Shown here one piece after another: positions 1-6,090 of a stretch of 41,551 bases of DNA. The stretch comes from a virus. A program made the position numbers and the translations under genes. Numbering within the stretch: the first letter of the stretch is position 1; each line of letters starts with the position of its first letter. The stretch is from the IMG/VR virus record IMGVR_UViG_3300043409_001301, positions 1 to 41,551 of that record; one strand, written 5' to 3'. The notes beneath the pieces were generated by a model that searched no databases, had not been told where the DNA came from, and saw only the letters and a list, made by a program, of their open reading frames with translations.

Positions 1-175
1 GCGCCGCAGGCGTGCAGCCCAGCAGTTCGTCGGGTGCCATCTTCAGCGCGTCGGCCATGCGGTGCAGCACATCCAGGCGCGGCATCTGGCGGCCTGCTTC
101 AAGGTTCGTGACGCTGGTGCGTTCCAGGCCGCAGGCTTCAGCCAGTGTTGCCTGGGTCATGCGTGCGGCCTTTCG
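1..175. repeat. Left copy of terminal direct repeat (circular overlap)
   Basis: Bases 1-175 match 41377-41551 except at one position: G at 48 versus A at 41424. Such an overlap is expected when a circular or circularly permuted phage genome is assembled, giving a unit of about 41,376 bp. It could instead be a short true terminal repeat. An open reading frame runs through the junction in phase, which favours circular continuity. The mismatch is a missense change in the HTH gene, so population variation is more likely than random error. Confidence 0.9.
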
Positions 176-247
176 CGCGCTTCGGACACGGGCGGCTAAC
201 ATCTCGCTCAAGGCCGACCCATCGCGGCGGGTAGTCTTGTCGTCCAT
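1..247 (-). CDS. XRE-family HTH regulator, 5' part (continues at right edge)
   Basis: The gene starts at ATG 247, with GGAG 7 nt upstream, and runs off the left edge. Across the circular junction it continues at 41376-41201, giving 140 aa in total. Residues 20-76 form a typical XRE/Cro-like helix-turn-helix: M-T-Q-A-T-L-A-E-A, then S-V-T-N-L-E-A-G-R-Q, then a leucine-rich support helix. The product is probably a DNA-binding repressor or activator. The start codon and ribosome binding site lie inside the attC-like site at 194-297. The methyltransferase frame upstream reads into this gene and overlaps it by about 110 nt. The operator is not visible here. Confidence 0.85.
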   Translation of the reverse strand, partial: MDDKTTRRDGSALSEMLAARVRSARKAARMTQATLAEACGLERTSVTNLEAGRQMPRLDVLHRMADALKMAPDELLGCTPAA

Positions 248-1028
248 TGCTGTTCTCCAGTAGCGCCGCGCTGGGCGGCTTAGCTCGAACGTTATGCGTG
301 TTCCTCATGCCACCAGTGAGCATTCGCCAGGCTGTGGCTGCGCACCGGGGCACTTGGCCATTGCCAAGGGCTTTAAGTCTGTCCACCCCAGCGGCCACCC
401 CATCAAGCCTTCGTAGGCCGTAGGGTTCGGGTAGATTGCGCCAGTGACGTTCTGCCCCTTCGACCAAATCCGAAACTGTCGGGCCCGGCTGTCGAACTTG
501 CTGCCGCTGCTGGTGCCCTTGTAGTCCGAGCGCTGCGGCGTAGGCCACCAGCCAGATTCGTTCGCGGCCATGCGGGGCGCCGACATCACCAGCTCCCAGC
601 ACTGTCCATCGGCAGTCATACCCGAGTTCGGCCAAGTCTCCAAGGACTCTTCCGAGTCCTCTAGAAGTGAGCATTGGGCTGTTCTCCACATACGCGAGGC
701 TTGGTCGTACTTCGCCAATGATCCGCGCCATGTGTCCCCACATTCCGCTGCGCTCTCCTTCAATGCCTGCACCTCGGCCGGCTGCACTGATGTCCTGGCA
801 AGGGAAGCCCCCCGAAACCACGTCAACAAGTCCGCGCCAAGGTCGTCCGTCAAAGGTCTGCACGTCATCCCAAATTGGGAAAGGCGCGAGAAGGCCGTCA
901 TTCTGTCGGGCGACAAGAACGCTTGCTGCGTAGGGCTCCCACTCCACGGCGCACACAGTTCGCCAGCCGAGCAAGTGCCCCGCGAGTATTCCGCCACCAG
1001 CGCCTGCGAAAAGAGCCAACTCATTCAT
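138..1028 (-). CDS. DNA (cytosine-5) methyltransferase, read-through C-terminus
   Basis: This 296-aa frame has the C5-methyltransferase motifs in order: FAGAGGG (residues 7-13, AdoMet binding), P-C-Q with catalytic Cys77, E-N-S at 115-117, R-x-R at 155-157, and LGNGQVP at 221-227 (motif X). The recognition region between motifs VIII and X is only about 45 residues, so this is a compact enzyme. It probably methylates phage DNA to evade host restriction. The enzyme proper ends near residue 238. The frame has no stop there: it crosses the attC-like site at 194-297, which encodes N-V-R-A-K, and ends inside the HTH gene. The ATG at 1028 has GGAG only 4 nt upstream; a second ATG at 1024 opens a different long frame. 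Confidence 0.9.
   Translation of the reverse strand: MNELALFAGAGGGILAGHLLGWRTVCAVEWEPYAASVLVARQNDGLLAPFPIWDDVQTFDGRPWRGLVDVVSGGFPCQDISAAGRGAGIEGERSGMWGHMARIIGEVRPSLAYVENSPMLTSRGLGRVLGDLAELGYDCRWTVLGAGDVGAPHGRERIWLVAYAAALGLQGHQQRQQVRQPGPTVSDLVEGAERHWRNLPEPYGLRRLDGVAAGVDRLKALGNGQVPRCAATAWRMLTGGMRNTHNVRAKPPSAALLENSNGRQDYPPRWVGLERDVSRPCPKRAKGRTHDPGNTG
194..297 (+). repeat. attC-like site 1
   Basis: R''-like box GGCTAAC (194-200), L'' GCTCAAGGCCG, then L' CGGCTTAGC and R'-like GTTATGC (291-297); 104 bp. L'' carries extra bases relative to L', as in integron attC sites read on the + strand. The HTH start codon (247) is inside the site. Both outer boxes deviate by one base from RYYYAAC/GTTRRRY. Confidence 0.75.
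305..1024 (-). CDS. Overprinted methyltransferase-associated phage protein
   Basis: A 239-aa frame lies entirely inside the methyltransferase gene on the same strand. It starts at ATG 1024, four bases after the methyltransferase ATG, with GGAG at 8 nt. Its sequence resembles a phage protein family I recall as separate entries: start M-S-W-L-F-S-Q-A-L-V, then F-S-R-L-S-Q-F-G, S-L-A-K-Y-D, W-R-T-A-Q-C-S-L-L, W-P-T-P and L-M-G-W-P-L-G-W-T-D-L-K. Unlike the methyltransferase frame, it stops cleanly at 305, just before the attC core at 291-297. The function is unknown. It may be a true overlapping gene, or a database family created by alternative-frame translation of such methyltransferases. Confidence 0.5.
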   Translation of the reverse strand: MSWLFSQALVAEYSRGTCSAGELCAPWSGSPTQQAFLSPDRMTAFSRLSQFGMTCRPLTDDLGADLLTWFRGASLARTSVQPAEVQALKESAAECGDTWRGSLAKYDQASRMWRTAQCSLLEDSEESLETWPNSGMTADGQCWELVMSAPRMAANESGWWPTPQRSDYKGTSSGSKFDSRARQFRIWSKGQNVTGAIYPNPTAYEGLMGWPLGWTDLKPLAMAKCPGAQPQPGECSLVA

Positions 1029-1053
1029 ACATCTCCACGCTTCGGAACCACAC

Positions 1054-1123
1054 GCATAACCCCTCGCTCAAGCGGATTTGACACGGTACTCCGTGGCAAA
1101 TCCGCTTGAGCGAGGGGTTATGC
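1054..1123. repeat. Perfect 27-bp inverted repeat, attC-like site 2
   Basis: The arms at 1054-1080 and 1097-1123 are perfectly complementary, and a further 5-bp stem (CACGG/CCGTG) sits in the loop. The outer ends GCATAAC and GTTATGC and the inner CCCCTCGCTCAAGC match the other attC-like sites. This site lacks the extra unpaired base, so it has no built-in polarity. The zinc-ribbon gene stops on the TAA within GTTATGC. It could also act as an RNA hairpin in the leftward transcript. Confidence 0.8.
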
Positions 1124-1312
1124 GTCCGGCACTTCGACAAACGCGCCACGGTGCCCCGTCCATTGACAATCCAAGCATCTGGCTTTCGCTTCGTCGTCGT
1201 GGGTCTTCACGCTGTGGCAGTAGTGTTCGCCCGTGTTTGCCATGAATGACTGTTCAGCCGTTACCGTTACCTGTTCGCTGCCGCACTCTGGGCATGTCAA
1301 CTTTGGTTCCAT
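1118..1312 (-). CDS. Small zinc-ribbon protein (64 aa)
   Basis: Residues 7-10 are C-P-E-C and a second pair, C-L-D-C, lies near residue 46. These form a four-cysteine zinc ribbon separated by an acidic, His-containing loop. Start ATG 1312 has GGAG at 6 nt. The stop TAA (1120-1118) is formed by the GTTA of the attC-like core at 1117-1123. Such small ribbons are common in phage accessory regions and may bind nucleic acid or modify a host protein; the actual role is unknown. Confidence 0.75.
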   Translation of the reverse strand: MEPKLTCPECGSEQVTVTAEQSFMANTGEHYCHSVKTHDDEAKARCLDCQWTGHRGAFVEVPDA

Positions 1313-1358
1313 CGTCGCTCCTTGTTGCCCTGCTTCGCAGAGCTAATACACACCGCGC

Positions 1359-1374
1359 ATGCCGGGTACGGCAT
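1359..1374. repeat. Short inverted repeat upstream of zinc-ribbon gene
   Basis: ATGCCG and CGGCAT are perfectly complementary around a 4-nt loop, about 50 bp upstream of the zinc-ribbon start. It may be an operator or an mRNA hairpin. No clear promoter is visible beside it. Confidence 0.3.
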
Positions 1375-1395
1375 CCGCTTCCCAATTCCAGCCGG

Positions 1396-1692
1396 TCAGT
1401 CTCCGGCCACACGCCTAACAGCTAGGTCAAGCTGACCGCCTGCGGCGGCAGCGGCGGCGCTCAGCCAGTCGTGCGCCATCTTCACGGCTTCAACCTGCGC
1501 TTCTTCGCGCGTTGTTGCCTTCAGCACCCTGCTTTCAAACAGCGGGAAGGCGTGTGCCACCCACTTGCCGGGGTGGTGGATGTGGCCGGTCAGCACTACC
1601 AAGCGCATCGGGCCGCACTGCGCCGAAAAGGTGTTTGGCCTGCGGTCGGTTTGGCCTCGGCTGTAGCTTGAAACGTCTTTCCATTCCATCAT
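1396..1692 (-). CDS. Hypothetical cassette protein (98 aa; 131 aa from alternative start)
   Basis: The preferred start is ATG 1692, with GGAG 5 nt upstream, giving M-M-E-W-K-D-V-S-S-Y-S-R-G. The family is familiar to me as a small hypothetical protein of beta-proteobacterial phages: a W-K-D..Y-S-R-G start and a central H-I-H-H-P-G-K-W-V segment. No function is known. An in-frame ATG at 1791 with AGGA upstream lies inside the attC-like site at 1717-1836 and would add a 33-residue leader encoded by that site. The C-terminus (G-Q-L-D-L-A-V-R-R) reads through the half site at 1413-1419. Confidence 0.7.
   Translation of the reverse strand: MMEWKDVSSYSRGQTDRRPNTFSAQCGPMRLVVLTGHIHHPGKWVAHAFPLFESRVLKATTREEAQVEAVKMAHDWLSAAAAAAGGQLDLAVRRVAGD
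1413..1440 (+). repeat. attC half site (R''-L'' only)
   Basis: GCCTAAC at 1413-1419 is followed by a 5-bp spacer and GGTCAAGC, matching the left half of the complete sites. I find no convincing L'/R' partner to its right. It is probably a decayed or truncated site, and the hypothetical gene at 1396-1692 reads through it. Confidence 0.5.
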
Positions 1693-1716
1693 TGCTCTCC
1701 TAGTGTGTTGCGTGTG

Positions 1717-1836
1717 GCCTAACCCCTCGCTCGAACCGAGCCCCAAAGGCGGGGCGGGTTCGCGGCTCTCGTGAATGTCTTTGGTGCTCATAAGTTTCCT
1801 CGCGCCTTTGGGTCCGGTTCAGCTCGATCGTTAGCC
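1717..1836 (+). repeat. attC-like site 4
   Basis: R'' GCCTAAC (1717-1723), spacer, L'' GCTCGAACCG, then L' CGGTTCAGC and R'-like GTTAGCC (1830-1836); 120 bp. L'' has the extra C after its third base. The loop contains an AGGA plus ATG (1791) facing left. This is the junction between the conventional early operon and the cassette array: the 32-aa ORF ends on the core TAA at 1833-1831. Confidence 0.85.
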
Positions 1837-1929
1837 GGCATGCGCGTCTCGTTGCGCATACAGCGTTGCCTCCTGTGCAATCAGCCAGTCTATGAACTCG
1901 GCGCAGTCGGGCTTGTCCAGATCACACAT
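1831..1929 (-). CDS. Small ORF at the operon/array junction (32 aa)
   Basis: Frame M-C-D-L-D-K-P-D-C-A-E-F to A-H-A-G, ending on the TAA in the attC core GTTAGCC. The chosen start is ATG 1929, which overlaps the HNH gene's stop by 8 nt, the same geometry as the ninB/HNH overlap. A longer in-frame version (to 2073) would lie inside the HNH gene and looks like a shadow. Function unknown. Confidence 0.45.
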   Translation of the reverse strand: MCDLDKPDCAEFIDWLIAQEATLYAQRDAHAG

Positions 1930-2431
1930 GACGCCACGTCTTTCGTAGAACCACACAAGAGATTGCTTCCGGCGTGACCCCATAGTCAGTGGCAATCTGT
2001 TTGCGCTGTCGAGCATCTGCACGGATGCTTCGCACATCATCGGCGGTAAGTTTTGCGCCATTGACATCTTCACCAGTGCGGATGGTCCCGTGTCGTTTTT
2101 TGTCAGAAGCGTTGCCGTATGCCGTGTCCCATCTCAGGTTTGACAAGGCGTTGTTCTGCTTGTTGCCATCCCAATGGCATGCGTGCATTGTCCTTGGCAT
2201 TGGCGTTACAAATGCAGAAAGAACAAGCCTATGAACAAGGTGCTGGCGGTTCTCAATCTTGACCACAAAATAACCAGTGCTCTTGTGAAGAATCGGGTTC
2301 AAAAATGATTCCTCAATCGCTCTGCTGCTGAACTTGTTCTTCACAACGCGGGACAGGCTTTTTACACGTCCGTGCGTGCTGACCATGTAGTTCGGCGACA
2401 CATGGCACGGCGCCAAAAATTCGTCACTCAT
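1922..2431 (-). CDS. HNH homing-type endonuclease with NUMOD4-like N-terminus
   Basis: A 169-aa protein from ATG 2431, overlapping the ninB stop by 8 nt. The N-terminal C-H-V-S-P-N-Y-M-V-S-T-H-G-R-V-K-S-L-S segment is NUMOD4-like. The HNH-type core includes V-H-R-L-V, C-H-W-D-G-N-K-Q-N-N and L-R-W-D-T. The C-terminal part has a helix-turn-helix-like A-T-D-Y-G-V-T-P-E-A-I-S. Free-standing HNH enzymes of this sort cut cognate DNA and spread by homing. By eye the gene is clearly AT-richer than its neighbours, which suggests recent acquisition. Confidence 0.85.
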   Translation of the reverse strand: MSDEFLAPCHVSPNYMVSTHGRVKSLSRVVKNKFSSRAIEESFLNPILHKSTGYFVVKIENRQHLVHRLVLSAFVTPMPRTMHACHWDGNKQNNALSNLRWDTAYGNASDKKRHGTIRTGEDVNGAKLTADDVRSIRADARQRKQIATDYGVTPEAISCVVLRKTWRHV

Positions 2432-2819
2432 TTGTAAACCGCACGTCATGCTGTTCGCCAAACGCGGCGATCATTTCCATCAAAGATGAAAGCTGTTCTG
2501 TGCTCATGGTGCTTGTGCTTTGTCCCAGCACGACGAATCCACCATCAATGCCAGGCACGGTTTTCTGACGCAACATCGCGGCGGTAAATACCTGCTTCCA
2601 TTCTTCGTCGGTCAACTTGTGACCGTACCAATCAACCTGCCTACTGACTTCGGAAAGCATGGCCCACATGCGCCTGTTCTGCGGGATCGTGCGGCGCTGT
2701 TCTTCCAGCGTCAGACGCACCGGCTGGCCGTCTTCAACGCGGCGGCGTATCCATGCCGCTGCTTTCGCCAGGATGTCGCTGGCTTGCCGCCAGTTGTGGA
2801 GCGTGGCGGTGTGGCTCAT
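2424..2819 (-). CDS. ninB: NinB-like recombination protein
   Basis: 131 aa from ATG 2819 (ATGA overlap with the previous gene). It carries the NinB signature: L-T-L-E-E-Q-R-R-T-I-P-Q-N-R-R-M-W-A-M-L, then D-E-E-W-K-Q-V-F-T-A-A. In lambda, NinB (Orf) helps recombination mediators load on single-stranded DNA. It sits downstream of recT, consistent with a recombination operon. The longer frame starting at 2873 is rejected because the start overlap at 2819 is precise. Confidence 0.88.
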   Translation of the reverse strand: MSHTATLHNWRQASDILAKAAAWIRRRVEDGQPVRLTLEEQRRTIPQNRRMWAMLSEVSRQVDWYGHKLTDEEWKQVFTAAMLRQKTVPGIDGGFVVLGQSTSTMSTEQLSSLMEMIAAFGEQHDVRFTNE

Positions 2820-3112
2820 TTCGGCACCACCAGCCCAGCCTGCGCAAGCGCGTGCACTGTCCACAGCACCCACTCATCAGCCAGGTCGCGCTTCTCTTGC
2901 TTTGTCCGCGTGCTGCCCTGATCGAATTCGCGGTGGCAGTCCGGGCACATCGGAAACGTCCAGACGTCGGGCGCTTTCAGTGCTAGGCCCTTGCCGCGAT
3001 GATTGACGTGGGCGCATTGGCTAGGGCCGTCACGAAAGCAAACCACGCAGGGCAAGCTGGCCACGGCGCGGCGCCACTTCTCGCTGCGGTAGGCGTTTTC
3101 TTTGGGTATCAC
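2816..3112 (-). CDS. HNH-like zinc-binding phage protein
   Basis: 98 aa from GTG 3112, in a GTGA overlap with the recT stop. It has C-V-V-C near residue 22, H-V-N-H-R-G-K-G, and C-P-D-C-H with R-E-F-D-Q-G. This is the zinc-coordinating scaffold of HNH-like proteins that often accompany ninB and recT in lambdoid recombination regions. It may be a structure-specific nuclease or only a DNA-binding protein; the sequence does not settle this. Confidence 0.7.
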   Translation of the reverse strand: MIPKENAYRSEKWRRAVASLPCVVCFRDGPSQCAHVNHRGKGLALKAPDVWTFPMCPDCHREFDQGSTRTKQEKRDLADEWVLWTVHALAQAGLVVPK

Positions 3113-4089
3113 GAGGCTATCCGTTCTTGCTTAATTTTGGCCTGCGCCTCTTGCTCTGCGTGCGCCATTGCTTTGATGGCGGTGCGCAGCGCCGAATGCT
3201 TCTTCAAGATTGACCACAGAGCCAGCTTTTCTTCATTGACCGTCAGACCGCACACTTCGCCATACGCCCCATGTTCATCTCCCTCGTTAAAGCGCTGGAG
3301 AGCTTCGCGGGCCACGGCGCGGACGATCTTGTAACGCTCTGGCGACAAGCCAAGATTGCGCTCTTGCTCCAGCGGGTCGTCGTTGTCGTGCTCAAACGTG
3401 ATGCCTTCACCGGCTTCGGTGTTCAGGTGGTGGACAGCCTTATCAAGCCGGTCAGACTTCGGCCACGTCTTTTGGGCCCGTTTAATTACGGTCTTCTTGA
3501 CCATCTCGCCCTCGTCAGTGACCCATGGGCACGTCTTGCTTTTGTCCTTCTCGTAGGACTTCCAGGCGTCACTACGGGCGCGGATGGCGAACACCTCTTC
3601 GGCGGTCATGGTGCAGGTCAAGTAATCACCGTCGCACGTCTTGACGACGCAGTACACACCCACCATCTCGCCCCGGTCCTTGGCAAACGGGTTGCGCTCA
3701 TGTGTCGGCGGTTGGTCAAAACCGCGCATCGTGAACTTGTCGGACGTATAGACCAGTTCAGCCTGCCCCCAAAGGATCGAGCCTGATTGCACGGCCAGAT
3801 CCAGCAGGCCCATATAGCTGATAACAAGGCAGATCGAGCCCTTGCGCGGGATCAGATACGCCTGCTTCTTGGCCGGGTTCAGGCTGATGCCGATGGCCGA
3901 AATGTTGGTGACGGCATCACGCACGCTCTGCGGGTTTTCGCGGGCGATGCGCAAAGCGTAGTCACTGGCGCACAGTGCTTGGATAGCAAACTCCGCTTCA
4001 CGCGCAAACTCGATACCACGGTCTACGCTGACGGCTGCAAACGTAGGAGCAACCTCCTGCACCAACTTGTCAACAGCAAAGTCGGTCAC
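3109..4089 (-). CDS. recT: RecT-family single-strand annealing protein
   Basis: 326 aa from GTG 4089 (GTGA overlap with the upstream stop). The core matches RecT: a helical N-terminus, [27 protein letters not shown], then [17 protein letters not shown]. RecT proteins anneal complementary single strands and drive exonuclease-coupled recombination. I see no RecE or lambda exonuclease partner in the window, so the partner may be a host enzyme or one of the unknown small proteins. Confidence 0.92.
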   Translation of the reverse strand: MTDFAVDKLVQEVAPTFAAVSVDRGIEFAREAEFAIQALCASDYALRIARENPQSVRDAVTNISAIGISLNPAKKQAYLIPRKGSICLVISYMGLLDLAVQSGSILWGQAELVYTSDKFTMRGFDQPPTHERNPFAKDRGEMVGVYCVVKTCDGDYLTCTMTAEEVFAIRARSDAWKSYEKDKSKTCPWVTDEGEMVKKTVIKRAQKTWPKSDRLDKAVHHLNTEAGEGITFEHDNDDPLEQERNLGLSPERYKIVRAVAREALQRFNEGDEHGAYGEVCGLTVNEEKLALWSILKKHSALRTAIKAMAHAEQEAQAKIKQERIAS

Positions 4090-4280
4090 GGCCACACCGC
4101 CACAAGAAAGCCCACCACCGCCACGCTGGCCAGCACGGCCAGCGGGCACATGATGACGCCGAAGCTTTCGCGCGGGTCGCTGTGCCCCACTTCGGTTGCA
4201 GCGTGCGCGGCTATCGGGTCGTGGAACGCGTCGCCATCGAATGCGGCGGCGGGGTCGTGCGGAAGTCCTGCGGGTGTCAT
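4086..4280 (-). CDS. Small membrane protein (64 aa)
   Basis: Residues 1-38 are hydrophilic. Residues 41-64 form one hydrophobic helix (V-I-M-C-P-L-A-V-L-A-S-V-A-V-V-G-F-L) at the very C-terminus, so it is probably tail-anchored. ATGA overlap with the gene at 4277-4474 and GTGA overlap with recT show a tightly coupled operon. Function unknown. Confidence 0.65.
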   Translation of the reverse strand: MTPAGLPHDPAAAFDGDAFHDPIAAHAATEVGHSDPRESFGVIMCPLAVLASVAVVGFLVAVWP

Positions 4281-4474
4281 GCCAATACTCCTAGCAGTGC
4301 CAGCGCGAAAGCCACGCCGACAATAAAATACATGAGCCGGTCAGCGTCACGGCTCACGGCGTCAACCTCTTCCCGGCTAACGAACTCGAACGCTTCCGCG
4401 TACTCGGCTGGCGTCTGGTCGGTGCGAGGCGCGCGGGTCCACGCGGCTGGCGTGGTCAAGAAGTCCTGCTTCAT
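4277..4474 (-). CDS. Small membrane protein (65 aa)
   Basis: Starts at ATG 4474 in an ATGA overlap with the preceding gene. The N-terminal 45 residues are acidic and soluble. Residues 47-65 (M-Y-F-I-V-G-V-A-F-A-L-A-L-L-G-V-L-A) form a terminal transmembrane helix, as in the next gene. Two adjacent tail-anchored peptides might act together on the host membrane; this is inference. Confidence 0.65.
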   Translation of the reverse strand: MKQDFLTTPAAWTRAPRTDQTPAEYAEAFEFVSREEVDAVSRDADRLMYFIVGVAFALALLGVLA

Positions 4475-4773
4475 GCTGCGTCCATCCACAAGTCGCGCAG
4501 GTACGTTGCGGCCATGCTGCGGACGTCAGCGCTAGGGTGCATCAGACCGGCGACCAACTCGGCTGGCTTTGCAGCGTCGGCCCAGCGCTCGATGCTGTCG
4601 CGGTCGCTGCGGATGTAGGGCAGCGTGACGTTGGCGTGATTGACACAGGCCACGCTCAGCATCTCGCTATAACCGTCCACGTCAGTGTCGCGGCCTGGCT
4701 CATCTTCAGCCTCGACATCGGCCGGAGTCATCAGGCGCTGCCAGTTGCTTGATCCGAGAAGTAGGGTGCTCAT
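4471..4773 (-). CDS. First gene of the leftward early operon (100 aa)
   Basis: ATG 4773 is preceded by AAGGAG at 7 nt, the best ribosome site in this operon. The protein is acidic and soluble, with D-V-E-A-E-D-E-P-G-R-D-T-D-V-D and a helical C-terminal half (S-A-D-V-R-S-M-A-A-T-Y-L-R-D-L-W). The C-terminal half slightly resembles HEAT-like helices. No known family recognised. Confidence 0.65.
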   Translation of the reverse strand: MSTLLLGSSNWQRLMTPADVEAEDEPGRDTDVDGYSEMLSVACVNHANVTLPYIRSDRDSIERWADAAKPAELVAGLMHPSADVRSMAATYLRDLWMDAA

Positions 4774-5318
4774 TTGCTATCTCCTTGCTTGCTGCGGTGT
4801 GCAGCGCATGGATGCAATCATCGGACAGAGCGCAGGTCTTGTGTACTAGGGCAAACCCTTAGGTGATGCGTTTGCCCCATAGATACCCCAAGGGGTGATA
4901 GCACGCCCTTACCGGCCATCCTTCGCAGGACCACCGCACCCATGAGGCAGCTATTCCATCCGCTTGTAGTCTTGTCTCACCCGCTTTCCTACAAGCATCC
5001 GCAGTCCCTAGCTGACAGGCTGCACGGCAACGCCTCCGAGGCAAGAGGGCCGGTCTATTTTGCGGTGGGGGCCGATTCAAGCCCGCTAGCTGTTTTGTCT
5101 TGGCCGCCGCTCTTACCAGCAAAAGAAAAGCCGCTAGGGCTCACTCCCTGCTTCTGCTGACACAAAAGCCCGGTTTCCCGGTGAGAGTGAAGCCTAGCGG
5201 CTTTGATCGCGCGCCCTGTGTCAGCAGAGACACCGAAAGCGTATCAGGGAAAACGCCTAGATGCAAGTCAGGGTAAACCCCAGTAGCAAAAAAAAGCCGC
5301 GCGCTCAGAATTGACGCC
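4774..5318. promoter_or_regulatory. Divergent non-coding control region
   Basis: This 545-bp gap lies between the leftward (recT) and rightward (replication) operons. Three overlapping ORFs here have no family features and are treated as noise. The region holds several inverted repeats: GGCAAAC/GTTTGCC (4852-4878), CTTGTAG/CTACAAG (4963-4995), and the two interleaved pairs described separately. I expect the early promoters and operators here, but I cannot identify a convincing -35/-10 pair. Confidence 0.55.
5127..5227. repeat. Interleaved inverted repeats (pseudoknot topology)
   Basis: Pair A: 5127-5146 with 5185-5204, 18 of 20 bases complementary, core AAAGCCGCTAGG. Pair B: 5154-5164 with 5217-5227, 11 of 11, CTGCTGACACA. 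The order A-B-A'-B' means the two stems cross. As RNA this is an H-type pseudoknot; alternatively the stems are exclusive switches. On the - strand, stem A is followed by TTTTCTTTT, so it could act as a leftward terminator. Confidence 0.6.
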
Positions 5319-5489
5319 ATGGACACAGACAACAGCACTACAGAGCAGGCCCAGCGAATCCAGCGCCAAGCGGTCTTTACCGTGACTTACCTGACCTGGC
5401 TTGCTGACAAGCTATCCGGCCCCAAAGGCGCGGACTACGCTTTGCCAGCCGCTGAAGCGCTTCGATGGATGGCAGAGGGGGTGAAATGA
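5319..5489 (+). CDS. Hypothetical protein (56 aa), first rightward gene
   Basis: Frame M-D-T-D-N-S-T-T-E-Q-A-Q-R to A-L-R-W-M-A-E-G-V-K. It overlaps the next gene by 4 nt (ATGA). The sequence is helical and amphipathic with no recognised motif. No strong Shine-Dalgarno is seen before ATG 5319. Coding status rests on the tight overlap and its position at the head of the operon. Confidence 0.5.
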   Translation: MDTDNSTTEQAQRIQRQAVFTVTYLTWLADKLSGPKGADYALPAAEALRWMAEGVK

Positions 5490-5686
5490 GCCTGTCATGC
5501 CCGAGGTGCCCTGGAAAGCTGGTGCAAGGCGTGTACCTAGCGCAGACCTTTAACAAACTGCGCCCCGGTCAGTCTGTGGGCACGCTGTACCCGTGCGGTC
5601 CTGGCGTGATGAAGCCGTGCTTGAAGTGCCCCGAGTGCGGGTTTAGCACCACAGAAGGCCTTGACGGCGCGAAAGGAGCGAGCTGA
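5486..5686 (+). CDS. Zinc-ribbon protein (66 aa)
   Basis: Starts at ATG 5486 in an ATGA overlap. Cysteines: C-P-R-C near residue 5 and C-L-K-C-P-E-C-G near residue 45. The spacing fits a zinc ribbon. It is the first of three consecutive small Cys-rich proteins in front of the replication genes. Its role is unknown; single-strand or nucleotide binding is possible. Confidence 0.65.
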   Translation: MSLSCPRCPGKLVQGVYLAQTFNKLRPGQSVGTLYPCGPGVMKPCLKCPECGFSTTEGLDGAKGAS

Positions 5687-5926
5687 ATGGCCCCGCTGCC
5701 CATAGCACTCGTGCCAGGCCGCTGCCCAGGCTTCCAGCGCTTGAACGGCACCAAGGCCCCGCTGTGCCACACATGCGGCTGCTACACCCTGCGCCGCCCC
5801 GACATCGAGCCCGCCGCCAAGTTTGTTGACGGGCGCTTCGACTGCGTGAACTGGCGAGGGCATAGCGTGACTGTGCACCCATCAGGGGAAACCCGTAAGA
5901 CTGCGAATGTAGGGGGTGCGCTATGA
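5687..5926 (+). CDS. Cys-rich hypothetical protein (79 aa)
   Basis: It directly abuts the previous stop. It has C-P-G-F, C-H-T-C-G-C-Y and D-C-V-N-W, a pattern similar to small Cys-rich proteins common in beta-proteobacterial phages. No catalytic motif is visible. The 3' end overlaps the next start by ATGA. Confidence 0.6.
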   Translation: MAPLPIALVPGRCPGFQRLNGTKAPLCHTCGCYTLRRPDIEPAAKFVDGRFDCVNWRGHSVTVHPSGETRKTANVGGAL

Positions 5927-6090
5927 GGCCCTTCGCACAGACGCGGGACAGAACGCACCAGCAGCCGCAGTCCGGGATCGGCATGGACACGCGCAAAAGC
6001 TGGCTGTGCGGCTGCAAGAGCCACGCGGGCAAGTACCGGGGCGCTGTGCCTTGGAAGTGCTTGGAGTGCGTGGCGAAGGGGGCGAAGTAA
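5923..6090 (+). CDS. Cys-rich hypothetical protein (55 aa)
   Basis: ATG 5923 overlaps the previous stop (ATGA), and its TAA overlaps the replication gene's ATG (TAATG at 6088-6092). Contains W-L-C-G-C-K-S-H-A-G-K-Y-R-G and W-K-C-L-E-C-V, a probable zinc knuckle. It is translationally coupled on both sides. Function unknown. Confidence 0.55.
   Translation: MRPFAQTRDRTHQQPQSGIGMDTRKSWLCGCKSHAGKYRGAVPWKCLECVAKGAK

Noticed and set aside
570-1109. + strand ORFs over the methyltransferase
   Set aside because: Opposite strand to a motif-complete methyltransferase; no coding signs.
4859-5338. Three overlapping ORFs in the divergent region
   Set aside because: They overlap inverted repeats and each other, show no family features and lack ribosome sites.
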